Below are positions 34,409 through 43,516 of a stretch of DNA of 64,000 nt, one piece after another. The first letter of the stretch is position 1. Every line of letters begins with the position of its first letter. The position numbers and the translations under genes are program-made. Where the stretch lies: positions 62,001 through 126,000 of the forward strand of contig NZ_JACFAJ010000014.1 in the NCBI RefSeq assembly GCF_014250685.1. The letters are read 5' to 3'. Under the pieces are notes generated by a model, which saw nothing but the letters and a program-made list of their open reading frames with translations, was not told where the DNA came from and made no database searches. Source of the DNA: Cetobacterium sp. 2A (lineage in GTDB: Bacteria; Fusobacteriota; Fusobacteriia; Fusobacteriales; Fusobacteriaceae).

Positions 34409-35371
34409 TTGAATTATAGTTTATCTTTACGTTCAATTAGAGGAAGAGTTGGAGAAGAAAATTTTCAAATTCTATCGGTTTTAAGTGGTCTACTTACAAT
34501 GGTATTTTTCTTTTCTATGGGTTCTCCGTATTTTTTTACAACTAATAATTTACTAACTATAGCTTTACAAACATCTATTATCGCCATTATTGCTATTGGA
34601 CAAACTTTTGTATTAATAACTACAGGAATAGATTTATCTATAGGTTCTAATATGGCTCTTGCTGGTATTATTACGTCAATGGCTTTGGTATCAGGACTTC
34701 CTATGGCTGTTGCTATAATATTAGGACTAATAGCTGGTATTATTTCAGGAGCTATCAATGGTTTACTTATCGTTTTAGCTGATTTACCACCATTTGTTGT
34801 AACTCTTGGAAGTATGAGTATTGTTAGAGGTTTGGCTCTTGTAATTACAAATGGAATTCCTATTAGCGGGCTTCCTAAAGCATTTAGATATATAGGAAAT
34901 GGAAAACTTTTAGGAATTCCTTTCTCAGTTCTTCTAATGATTTTTCTAACTTTGTTATTTGGATTTATATTATCTAAAACTAGACTTGGAACTAATATTT
35001 ATGCTTGTGGAAGCAACTTAGAAGCCGCAAGACTTTCTGGAATAAACACAAAAAAAACTCTTATCACTGTATATATATTTTCTGGTTTCTTAGCTGCCGT
35101 AGCTGGTATTGTTCTTGCATCAAGAATAGCTTCAGGTCAACCTAATGCAGGAATGGGGTATGAGCTTTACGCTGTTGCATCCTCTGTTATTGGTGGAACT
35201 AGTTTAGCTGGTGGAGAAGGTATTATGACAGGAACTCTTATAGGAGCTCTAGTAATTGGTGTTTTAAGAAATGGATTAAACCTAATGGGTGTATCTGCAT
35301 TTTTACAGGAGATTTTAATCGGTGTTGTTATAATTTTAGCAGTATTTGCCGATAGAATAAAAAGAAGATAA
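34409..35371 (+). CDS. Ribose/allose-type sugar ABC importer, permease
   Basis: A 320-residue RbsC-family permease of about nine to ten hydrophobic segments, with LITTGIDLSIGSNMALAG and ASSVIGGTSLAGGEG, the usual contact loop region. The start is a TTG, eight bases after AGGAGG, 11 bases downstream of the ATPase stop. It would form a homodimeric channel fed by the next gene's binding protein. Confidence 0.88.
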   Translation: MNYSLSLRSIRGRVGEENFQILSVLSGLLTMVFFFSMGSPYFFTTNNLLTIALQTSIIAIIAIGQTFVLITTGIDLSIGSNMALAGIITSMALVSGLPMAVAIILGLIAGIISGAINGLLIVLADLPPFVVTLGSMSIVRGLALVITNGIPISGLPKAFRYIGNGKLLGIPFSVLLMIFLTLLFGFILSKTRLGTNIYACGSNLEAARLSGINTKKTLITVYIFSGFLAAVAGIVLASRIASGQPNAGMGYELYAVASSVIGGTSLAGGEGIMTGTLIGALVIGVLRNGLNLMGVSAFLQEILIGVVIILAVFADRIKRR

Positions 35372-35386
35372 AAGGGGAGGATTTTT

Positions 35387-36295
35387 ATGAAAAAAAGTTT
35401 AAAATTTTTATTGTGTGCGGGATTATTTTTAGGAATGATTAACACTGCTTTTGCTGCAAAGAAATTCGTTTTAATCACTATGGACTCTATGGATGAACAT
35501 TGGCTTTCTGTTAAAAAAGGAGCTGAAAAAAAGGCGGCTGAATTAGAAGGAGTTGAACTGTTATTCCGTGCTCCTGCTGGAAAAGTAGATCCTAACGAAC
35601 AAACTAGAATGGTGGAAGATGCAATAAACCAAAATGTTGATGCAATCTTAATCGCACCTTCTGATAAATCTGCTTTAGCTCCTGTTGTAGACAGAGCAAT
35701 AGAATCTAAAATTCCAGTAGTTATAATCGATTCACCTATCGACAGTGAAGGATATGTAACTTTCTTATCAACTGATAACTATGCAGCTGGTGCTTTAGCT
35801 GCAGATACTCTTGCTAACTTAGTTGATAAAAAAGGTAAAGTTGCTATAATAAATGCTCAACCTGGGGCTGGAACAGCAATTGCTAGATCTTCTGGTTTTG
35901 AAGATAGACTAAAATCAACTTACCCTGAAATGAAAGTTGTTACTATTCAATATTCAAATGGAGATAAATCATTAGCTTTAAATCAAGCAACTGATATAAT
36001 GACAGCTAATCCTGATTTAGTTGGATTCTATGCTTCAAATGAAGGTTCAACTGTTGGAGTTTCAAGAGCTCTAGAAGAAGCTGGTAAAGGTGGAGTAATT
36101 AAACTTGTTGGTTTTGACTTCTCTAAAGATACTATCACAGGTTTAAATAATGGTACTATTCAAGCTTCTATGGTTCAAAATCCTGAAATGATGGGTTATA
36201 AAGGTGTTGAGGCAGCATTTAAATTTATAAACAAAGAAACTGTTGAAAATCATATGGATACTGGTGTAAAAGTGGTAACTAAAAAGGACCTTTAA
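35387..36295 (+). CDS. Ribose/allose-type sugar-binding protein
   Basis: A 302-residue periplasmic binding protein with a signal peptide (residues 1-23, NTAFA-AKK cleavage). The mature part shows the type I fold of the ribose-binding family: VKKGAEKKAAELEGVEL, QNVDAILIAPSDKSAL, IPVVIIDSPID and KLVGFDFSKDTITGLNNG. It resembles RbsB/AlsB but binding-site residues cannot assign the sugar with confidence. It overlaps the kinase gene by one base (TAATG). Confidence 0.88.
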   Translation: MKKSLKFLLCAGLFLGMINTAFAAKKFVLITMDSMDEHWLSVKKGAEKKAAELEGVELLFRAPAGKVDPNEQTRMVEDAINQNVDAILIAPSDKSALAPVVDRAIESKIPVVIIDSPIDSEGYVTFLSTDNYAAGALAADTLANLVDKKGKVAIINAQPGAGTAIARSSGFEDRLKSTYPEMKVVTIQYSNGDKSLALNQATDIMTANPDLVGFYASNEGSTVGVSRALEEAGKGGVIKLVGFDFSKDTITGLNNGTIQASMVQNPEMMGYKGVEAAFKFINKETVENHMDTGVKVVTKKDL

Positions 36296-37206
36296 TGAAA
36301 TATTATTTAGGACTAGATATAGGTGGTACTAAAATGGCCACAACGATTGCAGACAAACATTTTAATATATTAAAAAAAATAGTTTTTCAAACATCTGAAA
36401 CAATCACTCCAGAAAAAACATTAGAAAAATTCTATTTAACAATTGATAAGATTTTAAAAGATTTATCGATTGATTTACAAGATATAAAATCTATTGGAAT
36501 AAGCTGTGGTGGCCCATTAGATAGTAAAAAAGGAATAATACTCTCACCTCCTAATTTACCAACATGGGATTATGTTGAAATAGTTAAAATTTTATCAAAA
36601 AAATATTCCAAACCAGTTTTTATACAAAATGATGCTAATGCTTGTGCCTTAGTTGAATGGAAATTAGGAGCCGGAAAAAATTTAGATAATGTAATTTTTT
36701 TAACTTTTGGAACTGGAATGGGAGCTGGACTTATTTTAAATGGAAAACTTTATACTGGTAAAAATGATATGGCTGGAGAAATTGGGCATATTAGATTATC
36801 AGAAGAGGGACCTATAGGATACAATAAAAAAGGCTCTTTTGAGGGATTCTGTAGTGGTGGTGGAATAGTTCAACTTGCTAAAATGAGAGGCCTAAATCTT
36901 AATACCGCTCAAGAGGTTTTAGAGCAAGCACAAAGTGGAAATAATTTAGCTAAAAGTATTATTGACGAAAGCGCTAATTACTTAGGATTAGGACTATCTG
37001 TCTTGATCGATATTTTAAACCCTGAAGCTATTATTATTGGAAGTATCTACACAAGATGTGAAGATTTATTTCAAGAAAAAGTTACAGAAGTTTTAAAACA
37101 AGAAACATTACAAATATCTTTTGACAATTGCAGAATACTAAAATCTGAATTAAAAGAATCTTTAGGAGATTTAGCAGCTATTATCGTTGCTACTGGTGAA
37201 TACTAA
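36295..37206 (+). CDS. ROK-family sugar kinase
   Basis: A 303-residue kinase with the N-terminal ATP motif GLDIGGTKMA, the catalytic region QNDANACALVEW, TFGTGMGAGLI and GEIGHIRLS. The zinc-binding motif of many ROK proteins (CxCGxxGCxE) is absent; the corresponding loop reads GSFEGFCSGGGI, a known Zn-less ROK form. It overlaps the sugar-binding protein gene by one base, so it probably phosphorylates the sugar that the transporter imports. E. coli allokinase AlsK is in the same kind of operon. No isomerase is present in the operon. Confidence 0.87.
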   Translation: MKYYLGLDIGGTKMATTIADKHFNILKKIVFQTSETITPEKTLEKFYLTIDKILKDLSIDLQDIKSIGISCGGPLDSKKGIILSPPNLPTWDYVEIVKILSKKYSKPVFIQNDANACALVEWKLGAGKNLDNVIFLTFGTGMGAGLILNGKLYTGKNDMAGEIGHIRLSEEGPIGYNKKGSFEGFCSGGGIVQLAKMRGLNLNTAQEVLEQAQSGNNLAKSIIDESANYLGLGLSVLIDILNPEAIIIGSIYTRCEDLFQEKVTEVLKQETLQISFDNCRILKSELKESLGDLAAIIVATGEY

Positions 37207-37243
37207 TAAATAAAGAGACGGATTAATTCGTCTCTTTATTTAT
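37205..37243. terminator. Bidirectional intrinsic terminator
   Basis: AATAAATAAAGAGACG and CGTCTCTTTATTTATT pair around GATTAATT, between the ROK kinase and the convergent mgsA. Confidence 0.85.
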
Positions 37244-37608
37244 TCCTTCATTCCTTTTACCATCAGTCTTGCTGCACTTATATTTGTTGCTATTGGTACC
37301 TTATGAACATCTGACACTCTAATTAAAGCAGCTATATCAGGTTCGTGTGGTTGTGTTGTTAAAGGGTCTCTAAAAAAAAATATCGCCTTTATACCTCCAA
37401 CTGCTACTTCTGCTCCGATTTGTTGATCTCCACCAATAGGTCCAGATTTATACCTAAATATTTCTAAATTAGTTGCTTCCATAATTTTTCTTCCTGTGGT
37501 TCCCGTTGATACTAAAGATTGTTTTGAAAAAAAATCCAAATTTTCTTTCACAAACTCTACTATCTCCACTTTCATGTTGTCATGGGCTATAAGTGCTATT
37601 TTCTTCAA
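37240..37608 (-). CDS. mgsA: Methylglyoxal synthase
   Basis: A 122-residue enzyme that turns dihydroxyacetone phosphate into methylglyoxal and phosphate, relieving sugar-phosphate build-up. Conserved parts are LIAHDNMK, STGTTGRKIME (phosphate-binding), SGPIGGDQQIGAEVA (catalytic Asp) and FFRDPLTTQPHEPDI. Size is slightly below the E. coli protein (152), as in other Gram-negative anaerobes and Firmicutes. AGGGAGG precedes the ATG. It is convergent with the sugar import operon, whose phosphorylated products could feed this pathway. Confidence 0.95.
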   Translation of the reverse strand: MKKIALIAHDNMKVEIVEFVKENLDFFSKQSLVSTGTTGRKIMEATNLEIFRYKSGPIGGDQQIGAEVAVGGIKAIFFFRDPLTTQPHEPDIAALIRVSDVHKVPIATNISAARLMVKGMKE

Positions 37609-37706
37609 GTTTTTTGTCCTCCCTAATTATAGTAAAAAATTTTATTTATATAAGATATTCTGTATTTTTCATCATTTTATCAAAATAAATACATATTTTA
37701 ATTATA

Positions 37707-37740
37707 ATTCAAATATTATTTTTATTCAAATATTATTTTA
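37707..37740. repeat. Tandem 17-base duplication
   Basis: ATTCAAATATTATTTTT occurs twice in direct succession (the second copy differs at the last base), in the leader between mgsA and the Gate-domain gene. Likely a slippage product in AT-rich DNA. Confidence 0.7.
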
Positions 37741-37767
37741 TCTAAATGTTAACAAGGAGACTATTAA

Positions 37768-38190
37768 ATGATTAATGCCATTCAAAATGGAACAAAAAAA
37801 GGTATTTCTATGACTATAAAACTATCAAAAGTTACAATACCAATTTATATTATAATAAAGATTTTAGAACTTACTCCATTCTTTTTATATCTAAGTAAAT
37901 TCTTTAGTCCAGTTATGAAAATTTTCAATTTACCTGGAGAAGCTGCTCTTCCATTAGTTTTAGGAAATTGCCTAAATGTTTATGCTGGAATTGGAGCTAT
38001 GAGTGCACTTAATTTAAATTCTAACCAAATAACTACTTTGGCAATAATGATTTCTTTTTCTCATACTTTATTCCTTGAAACTGCAGTAATTAAACAAGTT
38101 AAAGTAGACGCTATAAAAATGGTTTTTTTAAGAATTGGAACTGCCATTATTTTCGGTATCTTAACAGGCCAATTATTGGGAGGTAACTAA
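37768..38190 (+). CDS. Nucleoside-recognition (Gate) domain membrane protein, first of a pair
   Basis: A 140-residue protein with about four hydrophobic segments of the nucleoside-recognition/Gate family. FSPVMKIFNLPGEAALPLVLG is the family's conserved loop between helices (similar to E. coli YjiG and SpmA). Such half-size proteins typically occur in pairs, as here, and are thought to form one membrane unit. The ATG follows AAGGAGA. One base separates it from the second Gate gene, so they are co-translated. Substrate unknown; the 'nucleoside' label is a family name. Confidence 0.75.
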   Translation: MINAIQNGTKKGISMTIKLSKVTIPIYIIIKILELTPFFLYLSKFFSPVMKIFNLPGEAALPLVLGNCLNVYAGIGAMSALNLNSNQITTLAIMISFSHTLFLETAVIKQVKVDAIKMVFLRIGTAIIFGILTGQLLGGN

Positions 38191-38191
38191 T

Positions 38192-38647
38192 ATGGAATTT
38201 CTAATTACAGTTGGAACAGGTTCTTTACTTTCTGTTTTTAATATGGCAAAGATAATTATACCTCTTATGATATTTATGGAAATTGCTAAAAAATATAAAA
38301 TTCTAGATAGAATTGGAATGCTTTTTAAGCCGGTTACCAACTTATTTAATATGGGTGAAAAATCTGGATTACTTTTAGTTATTGGTTTAGTCTTTGGGCT
38401 TTCATATGGAGCTGGAGCAATAATTCAGCATACTGAAGAAGAGCAAGTTCCAAAAAAAGATTTAATACTTATGATGTCTTTTTTATCTCTTTGTCATGCT
38501 GTTCCTGAAGATACACTTCTATTTATAGAAATAGGTGCTAAATGGTACTATTTATTAGGATCTAGACTTTTTGCTGCCATTATTTTTACATTTTTTCTAT
38601 CTAGAACAAAGAAGTTTAGAAATGATCTACAGGTTGAAATAGAGTAG
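38192..38647 (+). CDS. Nucleoside-recognition (Gate) domain membrane protein, second of a pair
   Basis: A 151-residue membrane protein with about four segments and the related loop RIGMLFKPVTNLFNMGEKSG, then VFGLSYGAGAIIQHTEE. The C-terminal end is cytoplasmic and charged. It complements the preceding gene, as SpmB does for SpmA or YjiH for YjiG. The downstream GltS-like gene has its own promoter about 10 bases after this stop, but may be co-expressed. Confidence 0.75.
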   Translation: MEFLITVGTGSLLSVFNMAKIIIPLMIFMEIAKKYKILDRIGMLFKPVTNLFNMGEKSGLLLVIGLVFGLSYGAGAIIQHTEEEQVPKKDLILMMSFLSLCHAVPEDTLLFIEIGAKWYYLLGSRLFAAIIFTFFLSRTKKFRNDLQVEIE

Positions 38648-38655
38648 ATGGTTTA

Positions 38656-38684
38656 TTGACAAGTATTACATAATAAAGTATATA
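38656..38684 (+). promoter_or_regulatory. Promoter for second GltS operon
   Basis: TTGACA (38656-38661) and TATATA (38679-38684) are separated by 17 bases and lie 45 bases before the GltS-like start. Confidence 0.55.
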
Positions 38685-38729
38685 AATTACTGTATAACCA
38701 ATAAAATAAAAATTGAAGAGGTGAGTGTT

Positions 38730-39956
38730 ATGAATTTTACATTTAACGACTTTGGGATACTTCTAAAATTTGATATGATTGGTACTTTAGCTATTGGACT
38801 TATATCACTTTATATTGGACTACTGATTAAAAAAAAATTTAAATTCTTTTATAATTTTGGAATTCCAGCTCCTGTCATAGGTGGAATTTTATTTGCTATT
38901 ATTCATCTTTTTATTAGAATTTCAAAAATTGGCTCTATCGAATATACAACAACACTTGAAACGCCATTTATGGTTGCATTCTTTGCTACTATCGGTTTAG
39001 GTTCTTCTGTAAAAGCCTTAAAAAAAGGTGGAAAGCTCTTAGTTATCTTTTGGTTACTAAGTGGATTTATGACATTTATGCAAACTGTTATAGGTGTTTC
39101 TCTAGCAAAAATTACTGGTATTAATCCTTTACTTGGAATTTTAGCAGGCTCTGTTTCTATGTCAGGTGGACATGGCTCTGCTGGAGCCTTTGGAAAAACA
39201 GTAGAGGGTATGGGAGTAATTGGAGCATCTGCAATGGCCCTATCATCAGCAACTTTTGGTTTAATTGCCGGTGGATTACTTGGAGCACCTCTTGCAATAT
39301 ACTTAATTAAAAAGAATTCTTTAAAACCTAAAGACATTGTAGGAAAAGAAAATATTGGATTAAAGGAAAATGATGAAGTAAAAACTATAACTAGTGATTC
39401 TCTTCTTAGCCATATTGGAATGCTAACTGTAATTATGGCAATTGGAATTACATTCAGTCAATATTTAAAATCTATTTTAGGAATAGCACTTCCTTCATAT
39501 GTTGGTGCTATGTTTATTGCTATTTTATTTAATAATCTAAATATTAAATTTAAATTTTTCTCGATAGATAGAAATCTTGTAGAAATTATAGGAGGAGTTT
39601 CTTTAAATATTTTCTTATCAATGGCTCTTATCTCTTTAAGACTTTGGGAGCTTGCAGACTTAGCACTTCCGATGTTTATAATTCTATTTGTTCAAGTTTT
39701 ATTTATGGGAATTTTTACTATGTTTATTGTTTTTAAAGCCATGGGAAAAGACTACGATGCAGCTGTTATGGTTGCTGGAATGTGTGGATCTGGGCTTGGT
39801 GCAACGACAAATGCTATGTTAAATATGGGTGAAGTAAGTGAAAAACATGGATATACAGTTAATCCTTATATAGTTGTGCCACTTACTGGGGCATTTTTAA
39901 TTGATATTTTTCAAATGCCCATAATAATAACAGCAATTAATATGTTCTCTAAATAA
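38730..39956 (+). CDS. GltS-family sodium/glutamate symporter-like protein (second copy)
   Basis: A 408-residue paralogue of the GltS at 21482-22669. The reentrant loops are ILAGSVSMSGGHGSAGAFGK and MVAGMCGSGLGATTNAMLNM; the second differs from the canonical GHCGFG pattern of the first copy, so the substrate may differ from glutamate. The ATG at 38730 follows GAGGTGA; the in-frame GTG nine bases earlier belongs to that site. It opens a rightward cluster with a PhzF-like protein, a peptide-binding lipoprotein, an M42 peptidase and a gamma-glutamyl hydrolase. Confidence 0.85.
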   Translation: MNFTFNDFGILLKFDMIGTLAIGLISLYIGLLIKKKFKFFYNFGIPAPVIGGILFAIIHLFIRISKIGSIEYTTTLETPFMVAFFATIGLGSSVKALKKGGKLLVIFWLLSGFMTFMQTVIGVSLAKITGINPLLGILAGSVSMSGGHGSAGAFGKTVEGMGVIGASAMALSSATFGLIAGGLLGAPLAIYLIKKNSLKPKDIVGKENIGLKENDEVKTITSDSLLSHIGMLTVIMAIGITFSQYLKSILGIALPSYVGAMFIAILFNNLNIKFKFFSIDRNLVEIIGGVSLNIFLSMALISLRLWELADLALPMFIILFVQVLFMGIFTMFIVFKAMGKDYDAAVMVAGMCGSGLGATTNAMLNMGEVSEKHGYTVNPYIVVPLTGAFLIDIFQMPIIITAINMFSK

Positions 39957-39973
39957 TAAAAGGGGTTGAAAAT

Positions 39974-40813
39974 ATGAAAACGTATACTGTTCGAGCTTTT
40001 ACAAAAGATAATAAAGGAGGAAATATAGCTGGAGTAGTTTTAGATTGTAGCATTTTTTCTAATAAAGAAATGCAATATATCGCTAAAGAACTTGGTTTTT
40101 CTGAAACTGCTTTTATTTTAAAATCAGCTGTAGCTGATTTTAAAATAAAGTTTTTTACTCCTGAATCTGAAGTAGATTTATGTGGACATGCCACAATTGC
40201 AGCATTCTCTCTACTTAGAAATTTAAAAATTATTTCATGTGGCACATACACTCAAGAAACAAAAGCTGGAGTTTTAAAAGTTTTCGTTACAGAAAATGAA
40301 ATTTTTATGGAGCAGTCTTTACCAGAATTTTTAAACATACTAAATTCTTCTGAAATTTTAGACTCTCTGAATATAACTGAAGAATCTTTAGATAAAAATA
40401 TTCCTGTAAGAATCATATCAACCGGTTTAAAAGATATATTTATTCCAATAAAAAATAGAGAAATACTCAATAAAATATCCCCTAATCAAGATATGATTAA
40501 AAGTATTTCTAAAAAATTTAACGTTATTGGATACCATCTTTTTGCTTTAGATGAAGAAGTAAATGTCGATGCTTATTGTAGAAATTTTGCTCCTTTATAT
40601 GGAATTGACGAAGAATCTGCAACTGGAACCTCTAATTGTGCTTTGGCATGCTATTTATATAAACTTGATAAAGTTAAAAACGATAATTATCATTTTAATT
40701 TTATTCAAGGCGAGTCTCTTGGAAACATTTCAGAAATAAAAGGACAATTAAAAATAGAATCAAATCATATAAAAGAGTGCTACATAGGCGGACATTGTTC
40801 TTCCACCTATTGA
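39974..40813 (+). CDS. PhzF-family isomerase/epimerase-like protein
   Basis: A 279-residue member of the PhzF/DapF-like fold. The N-terminal repeat shows AFTKDNKGGNIAGVVLD and the GFSETAFIL segment whose Glu is the catalytic residue in PhzF; ESEVDLCGHATIAAFSLL and ESATGTSNCALACYLY carry the two symmetric substrate loops. Known members isomerise amino-acid-like metabolites; several act on unsaturated or D-amino-acid-related compounds. Located 17 bases after the GltS-like gene, suggesting it processes an imported amino acid. Exact substrate unknown. Confidence 0.82.
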   Translation: MKTYTVRAFTKDNKGGNIAGVVLDCSIFSNKEMQYIAKELGFSETAFILKSAVADFKIKFFTPESEVDLCGHATIAAFSLLRNLKIISCGTYTQETKAGVLKVFVTENEIFMEQSLPEFLNILNSSEILDSLNITEESLDKNIPVRIISTGLKDIFIPIKNREILNKISPNQDMIKSISKKFNVIGYHLFALDEEVNVDAYCRNFAPLYGIDEESATGTSNCALACYLYKLDKVKNDNYHFNFIQGESLGNISEIKGQLKIESNHIKECYIGGHCSSTY

Positions 40814-40875
40814 CATATAGCAAATATCGAGGTATAAAGGAGATATTAGCTTTTATTAAATAGGAGGGAATTTAA

Positions 40876-42396
40876 ATGAAAAAAACTTTAATACTCACGT
40901 CAATAATTTCATTAAGTATTCTATTAACAAGTTGTGGTGATAACCACGAGAAGAATAAAACTTCTAAAGTTACACCTAAAAAAAATACACTTGTTTATGC
41001 TCAAATTTCCGAAGGTAAATCACTTGATCCACAAGATTCTACAGATCAATATTCTCAAAATGTTACAACTCAAATATATGATAGATTGATTGAGATTGAT
41101 GAAATTAATGGAAATTTAATACCTGGATTGGCCGATTCATGGGAAAAGTTAGATGACAAAACTCTCCTGTTACATTTAAATACAAAAGCTAAATTCCATA
41201 ATGGAGAAGATTTTACAGCTAAAGATGTTAAATTTACGCTTGAAAGAGCAAAATCTCTCCCTAAAGTTGGACACCTTTATAAACTTATTGATACTATCGA
41301 TATTATAGATGACGATACTGTTAAAATTGTTACATCAGAACCCTTTGCCCCTTTAGTAAACCATCTTAGCCACAAATCAGCGGCTATTATAAGTGAAAAA
41401 TACTTTGCTGAAAAAGATAAAGATTATTTCCTTAATCCAATTGGAACAGGGGCATATAAATATAATGATTGGTCTATGGGTGAAAAGATAACTTTAACTG
41501 CAAATAAAGATTATTTTAAGGGAAGCCCATCCATTGAGACAGTTATAATAAAAGCTATTCCTGAAGAAAATAGTAAAGTTATTGGTCTTGAAACTGGTGA
41601 AATTGATATAGCTTCAACTATTCAAACTATTGGAAGAACTACTATTATCAACAGTGATCATTTAACTTTTATGGAAAGACCTTCAGTTTCAACATCATAC
41701 ATAGGTCTTAATACGAGAAAAGGGGTATTACAAGATAAAGAAATCAGAAGAGCAATTGCAATGGGTATAGATAGAGAATCTGTTATAAAGGCTTTAATCG
41801 ATGGAGATGTTAAAATTGCTGGAAGTTTCTTAGCACCAGTTGTTTTTGGATATTCCGATGATGTTGAAGTTTTAGAATATAATCCAGAAAAAGCTAAAGA
41901 AATATTAAATGGCAAAAATATAAAACTTGTATATGCTACGAGTAATAGTCAACTTAATGCTCAAATTGCAGAGGTTGTTCAAGCTCAACTTAAAGAAGTT
42001 GGAGTTGACGTAGAAATTCAAACTTTAGAGTGGGGTGCTTTTTTAACTGCTACCGCTAATGGTGATTTAGATATGTTTGCAATGGGTTGGGGACCTTCTA
42101 CCTCTGATGGAGATTATGGTTTATATCCAAACTTCCATAGTAAACAGTTAGGAGCTGCTGGAAATAGAACGTATTACTCTAATGCTACTATGGACAAGCT
42201 TTTAGAGGACGCTAGAAGTGAAATGGATGTTGAAAAAAGAAAGAACTTATATATAGAAGCAACTAAAATTATAAATGAGGATGTTCCACTTATTCCTATG
42301 TATTATTCAAATACCACTGTTGGTGTTTCTAATAATCTAGTTGGTGTAGAAGCTACAAGTTATCCTTTATTTTACAAATATTCTTTCAAAGACTAA
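40876..42396 (+). CDS. Peptide-binding lipoprotein (SBP family 5), orphan
   Basis: A 506-residue lipoprotein (lipobox SILLTSC at residue 20) of the DppA/OppA family: LVYAQISEGKSLDPQDSTDQ, FHNGEDFTAKDVKFTLERA, PIGTGAYKYNDWS and LNTRKGVLQDKEIRRAIAMG are typical. Its neighbours contain no Opp/Dpp permease or ATPase genes, so it must either serve a transporter elsewhere or work with the GltS-like carrier. It precedes an M42 peptidase by 14 bases. A second protein of the same type is paired with an M42 peptidase at 50026-51537. Confidence 0.88.
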   Translation: MKKTLILTSIISLSILLTSCGDNHEKNKTSKVTPKKNTLVYAQISEGKSLDPQDSTDQYSQNVTTQIYDRLIEIDEINGNLIPGLADSWEKLDDKTLLLHLNTKAKFHNGEDFTAKDVKFTLERAKSLPKVGHLYKLIDTIDIIDDDTVKIVTSEPFAPLVNHLSHKSAAIISEKYFAEKDKDYFLNPIGTGAYKYNDWSMGEKITLTANKDYFKGSPSIETVIIKAIPEENSKVIGLETGEIDIASTIQTIGRTTIINSDHLTFMERPSVSTSYIGLNTRKGVLQDKEIRRAIAMGIDRESVIKALIDGDVKIAGSFLAPVVFGYSDDVEVLEYNPEKAKEILNGKNIKLVYATSNSQLNAQIAEVVQAQLKEVGVDVEIQTLEWGAFLTATANGDLDMFAMGWGPSTSDGDYGLYPNFHSKQLGAAGNRTYYSNATMDKLLEDARSEMDVEKRKNLYIEATKIINEDVPLIPMYYSNTTVGVSNNLVGVEATSYPLFYKYSFKD

Positions 42397-42410
42397 AAGG
42401 AGAAAATTTC

Positions 42411-43493
42411 ATGAAAAAAATTACAGATTCAAATCTATTGAATTCGATAGAAGAACTAACAAATTGTTTTGGTGCTCCAGGATTTGAAGAGGATGTACTA
42501 GAAATTATAAAAACAAAAGTAAATTCAAAAAGTATAAAAACAGATTCTATAAACAATCTTTATATAGGATTAGATGAAGTTGAAGATAATAAACCTATAG
42601 TTGCTTTTGATTGTCATAGTGATGAAGTTGGTTTTATTGTTGAAAATATTAATCCAAACGGTTCTTTAACTTTTTTACAACTTGGAGGATGGTATGTTGG
42701 TAATATACCTGCTCACGCTGTATTAATAAAAAATAGAAAAGGAGAATTTATAAAAGGTATTGTAACATCCAAACCACCACATTTTATGACTCCTGAAGAG
42801 CTTCAAAAACTTCCAAAACTAAATGAATTAACTATTGATATTGGAACAAGTAGCTATGAAGAAACAACTCAACTTTATGGAATAGAAGTTGGTAATCCTG
42901 TAGTTCCAGACGTTAAATTTTCATATGATGAAAAAATAAAAGTTATGAGGGCTAAAGCTTTTGATAATAGATTAGGTTGTATTGCTGTCATCGAAGTCCT
43001 AAATACTCTTATTAATAAAGATTTGAATATTAATCCAGTTGGAATTATAAGTTCACAGGAAGAAATGGGACTTCGTGGAGCAGAAGTTGCAGCTAAAAGA
43101 GTAAAACCAAATTTCGCTATAATATTTGAAGGTTCACCAGCAGATGATACTTTTAGAGATGGAAACGCTTCTCATGGTGCTTTAAGAAAAGGTCTTCAAT
43201 TTAGAACTATAGATGGAGGAATGATTTCTAATTTAAGAGTTTTAAATTATGCTAGAAAGATTGCTGATGAGAAAAATATTCCTTATCAACTTATTGCTAG
43301 AGAAAAAGGTAGCACTAACGGTGCTAGATATCATATTTCTGGTTCTGGAATCCCTACTCTTGTAATTGGTATTCCTACAAGATATATTCATACACATTAC
43401 TCTTATGCCTCTTTAGAGGACTTAAAATCGGCTATAAAATTGGCTCTCGAAATAGCTAGAAATATTACTAAAGAGGAAATAGAAAGTTTTTAA
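42411..43493 (+). CDS. M42-family aminopeptidase
   Basis: A 360-residue dimetal aminopeptidase. Metal and catalytic residues stand in AFDCHSDEVGFIV (His, Asp), KAFDNRLGC (Asp), SSQEEMGLRGAEVAA (Glu-Glu, catalytic base and ligand), IFEGSPADD and THYSYAS with the last His ligand near RYIHTH. M42 enzymes are large cytoplasmic complexes that trim peptides; some prefer acidic residues (glutamyl aminopeptidase). It follows the peptide-binding lipoprotein by 14 bases and precedes the gamma-glutamyl hydrolase, fitting peptide utilisation. Confidence 0.9.
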   Translation: MKKITDSNLLNSIEELTNCFGAPGFEEDVLEIIKTKVNSKSIKTDSINNLYIGLDEVEDNKPIVAFDCHSDEVGFIVENINPNGSLTFLQLGGWYVGNIPAHAVLIKNRKGEFIKGIVTSKPPHFMTPEELQKLPKLNELTIDIGTSSYEETTQLYGIEVGNPVVPDVKFSYDEKIKVMRAKAFDNRLGCIAVIEVLNTLINKDLNINPVGIISSQEEMGLRGAEVAAKRVKPNFAIIFEGSPADDTFRDGNASHGALRKGLQFRTIDGGMISNLRVLNYARKIADEKNIPYQLIAREKGSTNGARYHISGSGIPTLVIGIPTRYIHTHYSYASLEDLKSAIKLALEIARNITKEEIESF

Positions 43494-43516
43494 AATATAA
43501 AATTGGAGGAATTATT

